Source of the DNA: Oscillospiraceae bacterium
Lineage (GTDB): Bacteria > Bacillota > Clostridia > Oscillospirales > Acutalibacteraceae
NCBI GenBank assembly: GCA_031271865.1
Contig: JAISUW010000016.1
Span: 1 to 63,148 of the forward strand
Length of the DNA stretch: 63,148 bases
Direction of reading: 5' to 3'
The translations under genes were made by a program, and so were the position numbers. Position 1 is the first letter of the stretch, and each line of letters starts with the position of its first letter. The notes beneath the pieces are model-generated. The model did no database searches, was not told the DNA's origin, and saw nothing but the letters and a program-made list of their open reading frames with translations. This document shows positions 26,388 to 35,226 of this stretch, piece after piece.

Positions 26388-26416
26388 ATTATACTCTCCA
26401 TTCTCGAAATTGTCAA
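26388..26416 (-). promoter_or_regulatory. Consensus sigma-A promoter for the Rpn-type gene
   Basis: Minus strand TTGACA (26411-26416), 17 bases, TATAAT (26388-26393), with the ATG at 26350. Confidence 0.85.
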
Positions 26417-26435
26417 GTCTAACAAGCTGACGCTG

Positions 26436-27500
26436 TCAAACACGCCAACGCTGTGCGATTCGGTTTTTACACCATTCTATACACCGCCACAGCGTTGTCT
26501 GTAAAACCTGAAGAAATACCGAGGAACCAACGCAAAGAGCCAACGTAAAGAGCAGGATAGGCAGCACCCACCTTGCTTTGAACACAAGACCCGGAAACAG
26601 CGTCATATAGAAGAACATATGCGTCAGCCAAATATTGGTGGAGTGCTTCCCAAGAAAAGCAAAGACGGCATTCCCTGCCTTGCCTTTGGGGCAAAAGTGA
26701 AAAGCACATATCAACCCAAGTCCTGTCAGCGGTGCAATAGCCAAAGACGGCACGAAACCATGCAGTACGGTCAGAATAAGGACGAGCGCAATGCAAACAA
26801 GGGCAGATAACCACGCAGGACGTTCCGTATAGCGAACAAATGTACTGAGTCGTGAAAAACCTTTTTTCTGATAGAAAACGATCCCCAAAACATACGGAAG
26901 CAGGGAAGTGCCGAAGAGCGCAAACTCATTCGAGGCAAAGCTGCTTTCCACCGGCAAGTATCCCGGTTTGAAGCGCAGCAGGTACCCGATGCAATACAGT
27001 ACTGCCGCCCCGCCTAGGAAGTAATACCAATTCCATTTGCGCATTCCGGCAAGGAGAATGGGAGAAAACAGCACCAACAGTATATACGTCCGCACAAACC
27101 ACCAAGCGGCATTCATGTCTAAGCTGTAGAATGTCATATTATTCAGAACGCGCAGCCACGGATACGGTTCCCCGACCAAGAGTGCAACGAGCGCAAACGC
27201 CAACACCACTACCCAAAAGGAAACCGCGAATCTCGCTAAACGCTCCCCCCCACCGTAGATGTAGTCGCGTAAGTCTGTCTTCTCCCGCAGAAGAGCATGG
27301 GCATAGCCGGCACAGAAGCAGTAAATCACTACACAGCAGTCCGCCAAGAGGGCAAACCAAAATACCAAAGGCTTCCCGGCGATAAATAAAAGCGGTTCGT
27401 ATAAGCCCTGCCAGGCGTTCGTCTGGAATAGGTGCAGTACGACCATGCTCAGCGCCGCTAAGCCCTTGAGTTTTGTGCTGTCTTGCTTCGTCAGTTCCAT
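26436..27500 (-). CDS. Acyltransferase family 3 membrane protein
   Basis: The ORF continues upstream through palindromic repeats into the next gene, but ATG 27500 (MELTKQDSTKLKGLAALSMV) has GGAG about six bases before it, giving 354 residues. About ten hydrophobic segments and the start KLKGLAALSMVVLHLF (conserved Arg/Lys followed by the family's His), plus NAAWWFVRTYILLVLFSPIL and STNIWLTHMFFYM, match acyltransferase family 3 (OafA/NodX/WecH type). These enzymes O-acetylate or O-acylate sugars of surface polymers at the membrane. It is the last gene of a three-gene minus-strand group with the MFS and LRR genes, separated from the MFS gene by a palindrome array. Confidence 0.8.
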   Translation of the reverse strand: MELTKQDSTKLKGLAALSMVVLHLFQTNAWQGLYEPLLFIAGKPLVFWFALLADCCVVIYCFCAGYAHALLREKTDLRDYIYGGGERLARFAVSFWVVVLAFALVALLVGEPYPWLRVLNNMTFYSLDMNAAWWFVRTYILLVLFSPILLAGMRKWNWYYFLGGAAVLYCIGYLLRFKPGYLPVESSFASNEFALFGTSLLPYVLGIVFYQKKGFSRLSTFVRYTERPAWLSALVCIALVLILTVLHGFVPSLAIAPLTGLGLICAFHFCPKGKAGNAVFAFLGKHSTNIWLTHMFFYMTLFPGLVFKARWVLPILLFTLALCVGSSVFLQVLQTTLWRCIEWCKNRIAQRWRV

Positions 27501-27517
27501 CTCTGCTCCGTGGAGAC

Positions 27518-27584
27518 GGACCGCATTGCGGTCCGCCGGCGGGACCGCATTGCGGTCCCTACGCGGCGGCCGCAATGCGGCCGC
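27518..27584. repeat. Three palindromes of the CCGCATTGCGG family
   Basis: GGACCGCATTGCGGTCC at 27518-27534 and 27542-27558, and GCGGCCGCAATGCGGCCGC at 27566-27584, fill the gap between the MFS and acyltransferase genes. They match the array at 4599-4720 in core sequence. The reading frame of the acyltransferase stays open through them. Confidence 0.85.
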
Positions 27585-27591
27585 TCTCATC

Positions 27592-29409
27592 TCAGGCATC
27601 CGCCTCTGTAAATGACCCGGTATGCGGCATAGCGTCATCATCGCCGCGCGCCGCGCGCATGGCGATGACCTCTGCAAGCACCGCTTCGGCATCCTCGCCT
27701 TTGCGGGAGGCCTCATTGACAGGCACGAGGTCTTTCCCTGCCTGCTGCCGCCAAGCGAGGTCTTTGATGACCTGCTCATACTGTTTCTTAGAGAACTTAA
27801 ACCAGATATAGGGTATCATGCTGGCCAAATCTCCGAGGATAACAATTAGGCAGCCTGCCAAGAGTACGTTGGTGCGAACATCGGTTATATACAGCGTATC
27901 CCAGTTGGAGGCAAAGCCGAGGTTCTTGTACATAACCGGTATCATGAAACCCATCATGGTTGTGAAAGGCAGGGCAAACCATGAGAACACGCCGGAAAAA
28001 GCTTCCATGCGTTCCCCGGAAATCCACATCTGGTAGTAGTGGAGGTTGGTGTTCATGTTGTGGTTGATGACGGAGTTCATGGAGGCACTGATGAGCGTGG
28101 AGAACCACCCTGTCGCCAAAACGGCGATGGCAAAAGGTATCGGAGCCTGCACATGGAAGAAGTAAAGCATCACTATCGGAACAGCGGAGGTCACTATGGA
28201 GAGCGAGCGTTGCAGGAAATACAGCGTCCGATAGTTCAGGCGGTTGATAAGCGGAGCGAAGAGGATGCCGGGCGTGTAGGCTGTGGCGAGGAGCGTGGTC
28301 AGCAGGGCATAGACCCAGTCGGTTTCCCGCAGGAAATAGAGGAACATCACCGTCTGCCAAGATAGCGCCCCGACACCCAAGGTATCCACCACGGAGGATA
28401 CGGTCTGAATCCACTTATACTTGTTGCGCAGGACGGCATCGAAGCCGACCCAGAAGTTGATTTCCGGTTTCTGCTCCACAGGCGGCTGGACGATGCGTTC
28501 TTTCACCTTGCCGACGGAGAGGTACATCATGACAGCGGCGAGGGCGAAAGCCGGGAGGAGGAGCCAACGCAGGAAGCTCACGGAGGTCACGCCGCCGAAA
28601 GAGGCAGCGAGTGCCGGCACCAAAAAGCCCCAGATGGAGTTGATGCCGTTGGCGGCAGTGCCGGGAAGGGCGAGGATGCGAACACGCTCCTGCTCATTGG
28701 GCGTCATGTTGTCGGTGAGGTTGCCCATCTGCCCATGGACCGGGTACATCCCATAGAGAGCAAACACAAAGTTCAGCTTCCAAACGCGGTCAATGAGGGG
28801 CATATCACGGTAGTTGACAAAGAGAATCAGCGCGATACACACGACATAGGGGATGAGGTTGGTGTACATCCAGAACTTATACCGGCCTAAACGCTCCAAG
28901 AACAGGCGGCGCCAGAAGATGCCGCGCCAAGCACTCCAAATATTGACGACGATGTTCACACCGATGAACTTCCAGAAGCCGGGGAGGATGGTCTCTTGGG
29001 CCGTAGCCGGCACAAACAGTATCATAGCCAAACCGACGAAGAACAACGGGATATAGACGGCGTTGATGATGCGCGTCATTCGGCGCGGGAGATGCCCGAG
29101 GTTGTCGGTGATGTGCATATTCACGATGGTCCACAGATACCCCAAGGGGGAAAGCAGCAGCGCAATCATCGCGAAATAGGTCAGTGGGATTTGATAAATC
29201 AGTGTCAGCAGAAAGCAGCCTGTCCCCCAGGAAAGGTACTTCGGAAACGTGTGGGTGATGCTCTCCTCCCCGCCGATGGCAAGGGCGTTGTACAGCCATT
29301 CCTTATAAGGAACATAGTTCGGCGGCTTGGGGACGTGCCAATGGTCTTTGGCCTCTGTCACTACATTCTTAACCATTGCGGGAATCTGCTTGATTTGGAA
29401 CTTAGCCAT
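27592..29409 (-). CDS. MFS permease, GPH (sugar:cation symporter)-like
   Basis: The 605-residue protein has about twelve membrane helices and the MFS_2/GPH pattern (YKEWLYNALAIGG near the start, GQMGNLTDNMTPNEQERVRI in the middle loop, then VLRNKYKWIQTVSSVVDTLG opening the second half). Relatives move glycosides or other small organic solutes with a cation. It is longer than usual, with a charged cytoplasmic C-terminal extension. Its ATG overlaps the end of the LRR protein gene by eight bases (ATGGCTAA), so the two are translationally coupled. The relation to the GPH permease at 39754 is only at family level. Confidence 0.75.
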   Translation of the reverse strand: MAKFQIKQIPAMVKNVVTEAKDHWHVPKPPNYVPYKEWLYNALAIGGEESITHTFPKYLSWGTGCFLLTLIYQIPLTYFAMIALLLSPLGYLWTIVNMHITDNLGHLPRRMTRIINAVYIPLFFVGLAMILFVPATAQETILPGFWKFIGVNIVVNIWSAWRGIFWRRLFLERLGRYKFWMYTNLIPYVVCIALILFVNYRDMPLIDRVWKLNFVFALYGMYPVHGQMGNLTDNMTPNEQERVRILALPGTAANGINSIWGFLVPALAASFGGVTSVSFLRWLLLPAFALAAVMMYLSVGKVKERIVQPPVEQKPEINFWVGFDAVLRNKYKWIQTVSSVVDTLGVGALSWQTVMFLYFLRETDWVYALLTTLLATAYTPGILFAPLINRLNYRTLYFLQRSLSIVTSAVPIVMLYFFHVQAPIPFAIAVLATGWFSTLISASMNSVINHNMNTNLHYYQMWISGERMEAFSGVFSWFALPFTTMMGFMIPVMYKNLGFASNWDTLYITDVRTNVLLAGCLIVILGDLASMIPYIWFKFSKKQYEQVIKDLAWRQQAGKDLVPVNEASRKGEDAEAVLAEVIAMRAARGDDDAMPHTGSFTEADA

Positions 29410-30736
29410 TGTTTGCGCCCTCCTGTGTATTGTACTGCGCGGAAAGCGCGGTAAACTGCTCCACCGTCACACCGTATTGGATTTCGGGGTAGTTGGTTTG
29501 GAACATCTTCTTATCTATTTTCGGCCGCCAGTACTTCCCTTCGAAAGCAATGCCGCTCTCTGCATTGGCGAAAGCAATGACATCCAAACTGCCGCACTCA
29601 TAGAAGCAATAGTCCCCAATGGTTTTTACATTGCCGGGGAGGTATATGGCGGGCGGGAGACCGTAGCACTTGGAGAAAGCATCCTTGCCGATGTACTCTA
29701 CTCCATTCCCCATGGGCAGGGAGGCGAGTTTGGCGTTGCCGAAGAAAGCCATCTCGCTGATGGTCTTGACACTGTCCGGGAGGATGACTTCCTCTAACAC
29801 AAGCTCTGTGTTCTTGGCCGATTCCGCGTTATAGGTCTCGTCCTTGGGGTGTTGGTAGAAAGCCGCCATGGCGATGGTTTCCACGCCGTCGGGGACGGTG
29901 TAACTCGCTGCCGTCTTTTGGTTCGGGTAGAGCAGCAGGGTCTTCATGTCCTTTGTATACAATACACCGTCCACGTCACAGTAGTTTGGGTTTTCAGTGT
30001 CTACTATAATCCGCTCAAGGGCTGCGCAGTTGTTGAATGCCATGCGGCCGATGTCCGTAACATCCTTGCCGATGGTGATCTCTTTCAAATACACAGCATC
30101 CGCCGAGCCGAACTCCTTGATGTATTGAAGCGGTTTGGTGAGGTCATCCGTCCATTCGGAGTGGGAGAGCATAATCGCTGAATGGAATTCCCCGCCGCAG
30201 GTCTTGCAAACGTAGTATTCATCCGCTTTCTGCTCCGGCTCCGTATCCGTTGCGGGCTTATACTCCAGCGTAATCTTCTCAAAGTGTTCCTCCCGCCAAT
30301 CGCCGAATCCCGGTGTGAGGAAGAACTTCGATAAGGTGCGCTTCTCCTGCACATAGGACAAATCCAGACTCACTTTCGTGCTTTCGCCCGCAAAGTACTT
30401 CAGTCCCCACTGCCCGCCTTCGTTCAGCTCGTACACGGTTTCTACGGCCTTGAAGTTGGTGAAGCCGAGATAGATGCTTGTCCCGCAAAGGGCGACAACC
30501 ACCAATAGGATGATTGCTTTCTTCCACCAAGGAATGGGATGTTTCGGAACGCGTTTGATGGAAACGAACCCGGTCTCCGGGTTCACTTCCCCATCGCCGG
30601 GGGCAGGTAGGTCATCATAAGTATAAAGCTTTGCGTTGCCTTTAGCCTGTTCGTTGACTTGGCTTTCCGCAAAGCCGAACACCGCTTTGAATGCGTCCGC
30701 GATGTCCGCTGTGGTGATGCCGAAAGGAATTTTCAC
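29402..30736 (-). CDS. Membrane-anchored leucine-rich repeat (BspA/LRR_5) protein
   Basis: GTG start at 30736, preceded by AAGGAG with eight-base spacing; 444 residues. A cytoplasmic N-terminal part of about 70 residues precedes one membrane helix (about 73-92, AIILLVVVALCGTSIYLGF). The extracellular part has a CKTCGG pair and then BspA-like LRR_5 units from about 215 to 400: ITIGKDVTDIGRMAFNNCAA, LPDSVKTISEMAFFGNAKL, LPGNVKTIGDYCFYECGSL. Such repeats bind proteins or host ligands in gut bacteria. Coupling to the MFS gene by an eight-base overlap is unusual and suggests a joint role, perhaps sensing or solute capture. Its own promoter is at 30803. Confidence 0.8.
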   Translation of the reverse strand: MKIPFGITTADIADAFKAVFGFAESQVNEQAKGNAKLYTYDDLPAPGDGEVNPETGFVSIKRVPKHPIPWWKKAIILLVVVALCGTSIYLGFTNFKAVETVYELNEGGQWGLKYFAGESTKVSLDLSYVQEKRTLSKFFLTPGFGDWREEHFEKITLEYKPATDTEPEQKADEYYVCKTCGGEFHSAIMLSHSEWTDDLTKPLQYIKEFGSADAVYLKEITIGKDVTDIGRMAFNNCAALERIIVDTENPNYCDVDGVLYTKDMKTLLLYPNQKTAASYTVPDGVETIAMAAFYQHPKDETYNAESAKNTELVLEEVILPDSVKTISEMAFFGNAKLASLPMGNGVEYIGKDAFSKCYGLPPAIYLPGNVKTIGDYCFYECGSLDVIAFANAESGIAFEGKYWRPKIDKKMFQTNYPEIQYGVTVEQFTALSAQYNTQEGANNG

Positions 30737-30802
30737 GCTTCGTTCTCCTTCGCTTTGTATTTGGGTCCGCTAAGCGCACCCATGCAGCACACTCCATCTG
30801 AT

Positions 30803-30831
30803 ATTTTATCATAGAAAAGCGGGAAATGCAA
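30803..30831 (-). promoter_or_regulatory. Sigma-A promoter for the LRR-MFS-acyltransferase group
   Basis: Minus strand TTGCAT (30826-30831), 17 bases, TAAAAT (30803-30808), 67 bases upstream of the GTG start. Confidence 0.65.
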
Positions 30832-30880
30832 GGGGAAGTTTGCACTTTCAGCGCACCGGAAAGAAAATTTGCCAAAACCC

Positions 30881-30909
30881 TTGACTTTTAGCGCGGTTTG
30901 TGGTAGAAT
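30881..30909 (+). promoter_or_regulatory. Promoter of the tRNA-Glu/tRNA-Val operon
   Basis: TTGACT (30881-30886), 17 bases, TAGAAT (30904-30909), with the first tRNA 31 bases further on. Confidence 0.75.
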
Positions 30910-30939
30910 AAGTCTTGCCTTGCAGAAAGCTTCTCCTCC

Positions 30940-31014
30940 GGCCCGGTGGTCAAGTGGTTAAGACACCGCCCTTTCACGGCGGTAACACGGGTTCGAGTCC
31001 CGTCCGGGTCACCA
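30940..31014 (+). tRNA. tRNA-Glu (TTC)
   Basis: The acceptor stem GGCCCGG pairs with CCGGGTC, the anticodon stem CCGCC/GGCGG encloses the loop CTTTCAC (anticodon TTC), the T arm has GGTTCGAGTCC and the CCA end is encoded. It shares a promoter with tRNA-Val 26 bases downstream. Confidence 0.95.
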
Positions 31015-31040
31015 TGATTCAATTGAATTCAATTCAATTC

Positions 31041-31117
31041 GGACGCGTAGCTCAGCTGGTTAGAGCGCCCGCCTCACACGCGGGAGGTCCACGGTTCGAG
31101 TCCGTGCGTGTCCACCA
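31041..31117 (+). tRNA. tRNA-Val (CAC)
   Basis: The acceptor stem GGACGCG pairs with CGTGTCC, the D arm is TAGCTCAGCTGGTTAGAGC, the anticodon loop CTCACAC gives CAC, the T arm is GGTTCGAGTCC and CCA is encoded. The spacer before it is the simple sequence AATTGAATTCAATTCAATTC. Confidence 0.95.
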
Positions 31118-31123
31118 TAAAGC

Positions 31124-31155
31124 AAAGCCATTGATTATCAATGGCTTTGTTGTTT
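31124..31155 (+). terminator. Rho-independent terminator of the tRNA operon
   Basis: AAAGCCATTGA pairs with TCAATGGCTTT (31124-31148) and is followed by GTTGTTTT. It separates the plus-strand tRNA genes from the minus-strand tRNA-Met. Confidence 0.8.
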
Positions 31156-31232
31156 TGGTGGCCCCTCAGGGACTTGAACCCGGGACTACCCGATTATGAG
31201 TCGGGTGCTCTGACCAACTGAGCTAAGGGGCC
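31156..31232 (-). tRNA. tRNA-Met (CAT)
   Basis: Read on the minus strand, GGCCCCT pairs with AGGGGCC, the D arm is TAGCTCAGTTGGTCAGAGC, the anticodon stem CCCGA/TCGGG encloses CTCATAA (anticodon CAT), and CCA is encoded. The T stem CCGGG/CCCTG holds one C-T mismatch. CAT tRNAs can also be Ile2 (lysidine-modified); the body looks like elongator Met, but I cannot exclude Ile2. Confidence 0.85.
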
Positions 31233-31374
31233 ACAGTACCGTTAGCGACCGGTAGACCTTACCGTCAACCATGCTTTTGGCACACGAAATATTATAGCAT
31301 ATCCGGCATCAAATTGCAAGATAAAATTTTATATCCGGCGTACTTATCAGCCGCAGATTCCACACAAGTTTTTC

Positions 31375-31403
31375 TTGCATTCTTCCGCGGGATGTGCTAC
31401 AAT
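31375..31403 (+). promoter_or_regulatory. Sigma-A promoter for the DUF1292 gene
   Basis: TTGCAT (31375-31380), 17 bases, TACAAT (31398-31403), 49 bases before the ATG at 31453. Confidence 0.7.
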
Positions 31404-31452
31404 ACTTGCGACCCGGGAAATGTGCGTGAAATAGACGAAAAGGAGAAGCATC

Positions 31453-31851
31453 ATGGCAGATAACAGCATTTCGGACAAGTATTCCAACAAGAACATGCTC
31501 AACGAAAAAAAGAATTCTGCGCCGTCCCCCTCGCCGGAAGCAGCTGCGGATGCAAAACCAGCAACCGTTCCTGTGATTGAACTGTTCGATGAGAAAGGGG
31601 ACAAGCTCAACTTTGAGCTGCTGGATGCCATTGAATACGAGGGCGCAAGGTATGACATGCTTACGCCTTACTATGACCGCCCGGAGCTATATGATGACGG
31701 TCCGGCCGATGTGTTTGTCATGAAAGAAGTTCCGGCGGAAGACGGCGCAGCTTTCTTGGAATCCGTAGATGACGAAACGCTCCTTGCTACCGTCTATGAC
31801 CTCTTTAAGCAAAAGCACGCGGATGAATATGATTTCAAAGAGAAAGAATAA
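31453..31851 (+). CDS. DUF1292 (YrzB-like) protein
   Basis: The 132-residue acidic protein has a disordered N-terminal part (Ala/Pro/Ser-rich) and a DUF1292 domain at about 38-100: VIELFDEKGDKLNFELLDAI, YEGARYDMLTPY, DVFVMKEV. DUF1292 proteins are small cytoplasmic proteins universal in Firmicutes with no proven activity. Usual members are about 90-110 residues, so this one carries an N-terminal extension. AAAAGGAG precedes the ATG. It is a single-gene unit with its own promoter and a terminator 20 bases after the stop. Confidence 0.85.
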   Translation: MADNSISDKYSNKNMLNEKKNSAPSPSPEAAADAKPATVPVIELFDEKGDKLNFELLDAIEYEGARYDMLTPYYDRPELYDDGPADVFVMKEVPAEDGAAFLESVDDETLLATVYDLFKQKHADEYDFKEKE

Positions 31852-31870
31852 GCGTTCAGCTTATATTTGT

Positions 31871-31902
31871 AAAAAGCAGCCTCTCGGCTGCTTTTTGTAT
31901 TT
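31871..31902. terminator. Bidirectional terminator
   Basis: AAAAAGCAGC-CTCTCG-GCTGCTTTTT has A- and T-runs on either side of the stem, so it can end both the DUF1292 gene and the converging collagen-like gene. Confidence 0.85.
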
Positions 31903-31963
31903 TCGGCCCGCATGGGGCGTACTTCCGTGTATGAATAGGGGAATGCGTATATGTTTGCCTGCG

Positions 31964-33250
31964 TCAGGCGAGGCGTATGACGGTCATCTGCGCGGAGCTG
32001 AGTTCTAAAGCTTCCGCCGGTTGCGCATTGCTTTCCGGCGCGAGGGAGAGGGTGAGCATATCCCCTGCGGAGAGCCAAGTGACCTGTTGCCCGGAGTAGG
32101 AAGTTGCTTCAATAGCTCCCGAGAGCTGTACGTTCTGCCCGCTGATGGTGAGGTTCAGGTTGCGTCCCGGGTCGTCTGCGGCAAAGGAGGCTTCCCAGAT
32201 GACCATGTAGTAACCATCGTCGGCGATGACTGCTTCGCAGTTGTCAAAAGTGAGGTTGCCTTTGCTTCGCTGGAGTTCCAGCGGGAGCGGTCCGCAGTCC
32301 GTGCGGAGAATCTGGGTTCCGGCCCAAGCAAAGAGATGTTCTCCGCCGGTCAGCGCAGCGGCTGTCCCTGCAGGTCCGGGCGGTCCTTGCTCGCCGCGTT
32401 CGCCTTCGGGTCCCGTTGGTCCTGTCACGCCGGTTGCTCCTGTCGCGCCTGTTGCGCCTTGTATTCCTGCCGGACCGGTTGCGCCTCTTTCGCCGCGGGC
32501 ACCGGGCACGCCTTGCGGTCCGGTCGGTCCTGTGACCGCCACCACATCCGGAATCAGCGGCTTCCAGCCCTCGTCTTCTACCGGAGGGACGGATCCTTGG
32601 AGGGGTACGGCATCAATGATCTCCACTTTCCACGCGGAATCCGGAAGCACCGGTTCGGCGGTAGGGGCGGGATGCGTCGGCACCGGCAGCGGCGCGGGAC
32701 GAGGCCGCGCAGCTGTACGCAGCGGGCGGCGCAGGGCATTCAACGGTGTGCCAAGAAGCGGCACGGCAGGTTGCGGTGGGGTGTATGCGGGGGGTTGCGG
32801 ATAAGCGGCAGTTTGCCGATATGTGGGGCTTTGCGTATGTCCCGGTGCGGTATAGGTGTCCGCCGGGTATGTGGGTAAGTACCCTGAATCGCGTGCCGTC
32901 CGGCTATGTGGGGGATTGCCGTATGTGCCGTCCGGCGCGCTGTCGGTGAATCCCGGTTGTATGTCGTTGGTCTGCTGTATGTCAACCGATTGTTCGGATT
33001 CATCGCTTGCTTGTGCAGTTTGCTCTGCTGGGGCGGGTGCAGGAGGAGTGAACTCGTCTCCGCGGACGGCCGCATCGTAAATCTCCCGTAGCTGTGCCGC
33101 TGTTACTTCGAAAAGCTCGGGGCGGTCTGCTGCGTTGGTAGGTTGCGGTGCCTCGCGGTAAAACTGCTGCGCTTCCCGGTAAGTCGGCGGGTTCCAGGCG
33201 GCCGGCCTGCTCACCGGCGTGGGGTTGCGTCCTAACCGAAACGGCGGCAT
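31964..33250 (-). CDS. Collagen-like (GXY repeat) protein, spore-surface type
   Basis: The 428-residue protein has a disordered N-terminal half rich in Pro, Gln, Tyr and Thr ([17 protein letters not shown], then many TYP/PP motifs). About 18 collagen Gly-X-Y triplets follow at residues 238-295 ([20 protein letters not shown] and on). The globular C-terminal domain (about 300-428) resembles the C1q/TNF-like trimer domain of BclA-type exosporium proteins. There is no signal peptide, as for spore-coat proteins assembled from the mother cell. GAAGGAG lies ten bases before the ATG. Upstream at about 33335-33350 a CATATAGTA box resembles a sigma-K -10 element but no -35 is visible. Function as a spore filament is inference, supported by spoIIR in the window. 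Confidence 0.75.
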   Translation of the reverse strand: MPPFRLGRNPTPVSRPAAWNPPTYREAQQFYREAPQPTNAADRPELFEVTAAQLREIYDAAVRGDEFTPPAPAPAEQTAQASDESEQSVDIQQTNDIQPGFTDSAPDGTYGNPPHSRTARDSGYLPTYPADTYTAPGHTQSPTYRQTAAYPQPPAYTPPQPAVPLLGTPLNALRRPLRTAARPRPAPLPVPTHPAPTAEPVLPDSAWKVEIIDAVPLQGSVPPVEDEGWKPLIPDVVAVTGPTGPQGVPGARGERGATGPAGIQGATGATGATGVTGPTGPEGERGEQGPPGPAGTAAALTGGEHLFAWAGTQILRTDCGPLPLELQRSKGNLTFDNCEAVIADDGYYMVIWEASFAADDPGRNLNLTISGQNVQLSGAIEATSYSGQQVTWLSAGDMLTLSLAPESNAQPAEALELSSAQMTVIRLA

Positions 33251-33467
33251 GGGTGTGTCACTCCTTCGCGTGTCCTTCGGGGGAGGTTCTCTTCCCTCTT
33301 TATTACGCGCACGCGCGCGTGTAATTTTAAGTCTTTATATTATACTATATGCGCCCCGCAGAGATTTGATACACTTTTTTCGTACAAGCAAGGGGGTAGG
33401 CGGTTGGATAGGTTGGACTGAGGGAAGGGGCGGGGGCGTTTCCATAGCAAGAGAAAGCATTTGCGTC

Positions 33468-33643
33468 TATGATTATGTAGTTTCGTCAGCACGAGAAAAC
33501 GGTGTAAACACAGGCGTTTGGATTGCCGCCGTTGCCGGAATAGGGGGGTGATTCTCAAATCACCCCCCGGATTCCGCGATTGGAAACAAATAATGCTATG
33601 TGTATCAACGCATACGGAATGCTGAAGAAACTACATAATCATA
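33468..33643. mobile_element. 176-bp miniature element, copy 1 (diverged)
   Basis: The ends are 24-base inverted repeats with one mismatch (left outer part TATGATTATGTAGTTTC; right CTACATAATCATA). A perfect internal hairpin GGGGGGTGATT/AATCACCCCCC lies at 33543-33568. Length, ends and central hairpin match the copies at 44729 and 44966, but the rest of the interior differs. If the outer TA is a target duplication this looks like an IS630/Tc1-type MITE. The 602-base gene-free stretch 33251-33852 holds this element and the argG terminator, with AT-rich sequence around 33715-33760. Confidence 0.75.
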
Positions 33644-33764
33644 AATAACCGGCAGATTGGGCAAATATTACCGTCAAATCCGTCACCATTCCACCGCGAC
33701 CGGCATATAAATACTGTATTTAAATATCTATATTTAACTTAATAGATAGGCTATATAAAAGCGG

Positions 33765-33803
33765 AAGCAAAAGCAAACGACCGCCGGATGGTAATCCGGC
33801 GGT
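33765..33803 (-). terminator. Rho-independent terminator after argG
   Basis: Minus strand ACCGCCGGAT-TACC-ATCCGGCGGT is followed by CGTTTGCTTTTGCTT, about 50 bases past the argG stop. Confidence 0.8.
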
Positions 33804-33852
33804 ACAGTTCTCTTTCATGCGTTGTCCTTGGTTCCCGGTAAAGGGGACACAC

Positions 33853-35109
33853 TCAGCAATCCCCTGCGGCGGCATCGTCAGGCGCACCGAGGCGTTCCCG
33901 TTCGAGGAGTGCGCGGACTTTGACGGGCAAACCGAAGAGACGGATGAACCCGGCGGAATCCGCTTGGTTGTAGACCTCATCTTGGTTAAACGTAGCGAAA
34001 GCCTCGCTCCACAGGGAGTGGGGGCTTGTAACGCCGGCGTTGATGATGTTGCCTTTATAGAGTTTGAGGCGTACATCGCCGGTGACGGTTTGCTGGGTGC
34101 TGTCTACGAAAGCATCGAAGGCTTCGCGCAAGGGGGTATACCACTGACCGAAGTACACGAGTTCGCCGTAGCGCTCAGCGATGAGGGCTTTGTAGTGGGC
34201 GGTATCGCGGTCCAAGGTGATGGTTTCCAGCACATCGTGCGCGCGGAAAAGGATTTTCCCTGCGGGGTTTTCATAGACGCCGCGGGATTTCATTCCGACC
34301 AAGCGGTTCTCCACGAGGTCGTCAATGCCGATGCCGTTGGCACCGCCGATGGCATTGAGTTTGGCGATGAGGGTCACGCCGTCGAGCGTTTCGCCGTTGA
34401 GGGCGGTGGGGATGCCCTTTTCGAAGTGCAGTGTGATATAGGTCGGCGCGTCGGGAGCCTGTTCGGGGGAGACACCCAGTTCCAAGAAGCCGGGCTTATT
34501 ATACTGCGGCTCATTGCCCGGGTCTTCTAAGTCCAGCCCCTCATGGGAGAGGTGCCAGAGGTTCTTGTCTTTGGAGTAGTTGGTTTCGCGGTTAATCTTG
34601 AGGGGGATATGATGTGCCTCAGCGTAGGCAATCTCCTCATCGCGGGATTTAATCTCCCAGAAGCGCCAAGGGGCGATAATCTCCATTTCCGGGGCAAAGC
34701 GCATGAAAGTCAGCTCGAAACGCACTTGGTCGTTGCCTTTGCCGGTGCAGCCGTGGCAGATGGCATCCGCCTTCTCGGCGCGGGCGATTTCGGCGACGCG
34801 TTTCGCTATGAGCGGGCGGGCGAAAGAGGTGCCTAAGAGGTAGTCTTTCTCATAGCGGGCACCGGCTTTCAGTGTCGGCCAGATGAAGTCGGTGACGAAC
34901 TCGTCTTGCAGGTGTTCAATATAGAGCTTAGAGGCGCCGGTCTTCAAGGCCTTCTCCTCGAGGCCGTCCAGTTCCGTACCTTGCCCGACATCCACGCTGA
35001 CGGCTACAATTTCTGCGCCGTTGTAGCGCTCTTTGAGCCACGGAATCATCACGGAGGTATCCAGTCCTCCGGAGTACATGAGAACAATCTTCTTGATTTC
35101 TTTCGGCAT
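33853..35109 (-). CDS. argG: Argininosuccinate synthase
   Basis: The 418-residue enzyme joins citrulline and aspartate with ATP to give argininosuccinate in arginine synthesis. The N-type ATP-binding loop [11 protein letters not shown] is at residues 10-20. [34 protein letters not shown] and [11 protein letters not shown] are all family signatures. The ATG at 35109 has AAAGGAA at eight bases; the ORF is open for 12 codons further. Length is within the family's range (400-450). argH is not adjacent, so argG is a stand-alone unit here with a consensus promoter and a terminator. No arginine-repressor box stands out in the short leader. Confidence 0.96.
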   Translation of the reverse strand: MPKEIKKIVLMYSGGLDTSVMIPWLKERYNGAEIVAVSVDVGQGTELDGLEEKALKTGASKLYIEHLQDEFVTDFIWPTLKAGARYEKDYLLGTSFARPLIAKRVAEIARAEKADAICHGCTGKGNDQVRFELTFMRFAPEMEIIAPWRFWEIKSRDEEIAYAEAHHIPLKINRETNYSKDKNLWHLSHEGLDLEDPGNEPQYNKPGFLELGVSPEQAPDAPTYITLHFEKGIPTALNGETLDGVTLIAKLNAIGGANGIGIDDLVENRLVGMKSRGVYENPAGKILFRAHDVLETITLDRDTAHYKALIAERYGELVYFGQWYTPLREAFDAFVDSTQQTVTGDVRLKLYKGNIINAGVTSPHSLWSEAFATFNQDEVYNQADSAGFIRLFGLPVKVRALLERERLGAPDDAAAGDC

Positions 35110-35157
35110 GGGATAGGTTCCTTTCGCGCGTTGTATATTATGCAATTCGTTCTGAAT

Positions 35158-35186
35158 ATTATACCACAGGTTCGCCGGTTTGTCAA
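35158..35186 (-). promoter_or_regulatory. Consensus sigma-A promoter of argG
   Basis: Minus strand TTGACA (35181-35186), 17 bases, TATAAT (35158-35163), about 50 bases before the ATG. Confidence 0.9.
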
Positions 35187-35226
35187 TGGGTTCGCTGCGT
35201 AATCCTTGCCTCTTGCCTCTTGCTTC

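Noticed and set aside
32360-32535. Short regular repeats
   Set aside because: They are explained as collagen Gly-X-Y codons, not as a DNA repeat element.
32021-32878. 285-residue plus-strand ORF rich in Ser/Arg/Gly
   Set aside because: It mirrors the collagen-like repeat on the other strand; composition follows from the GXY codons.
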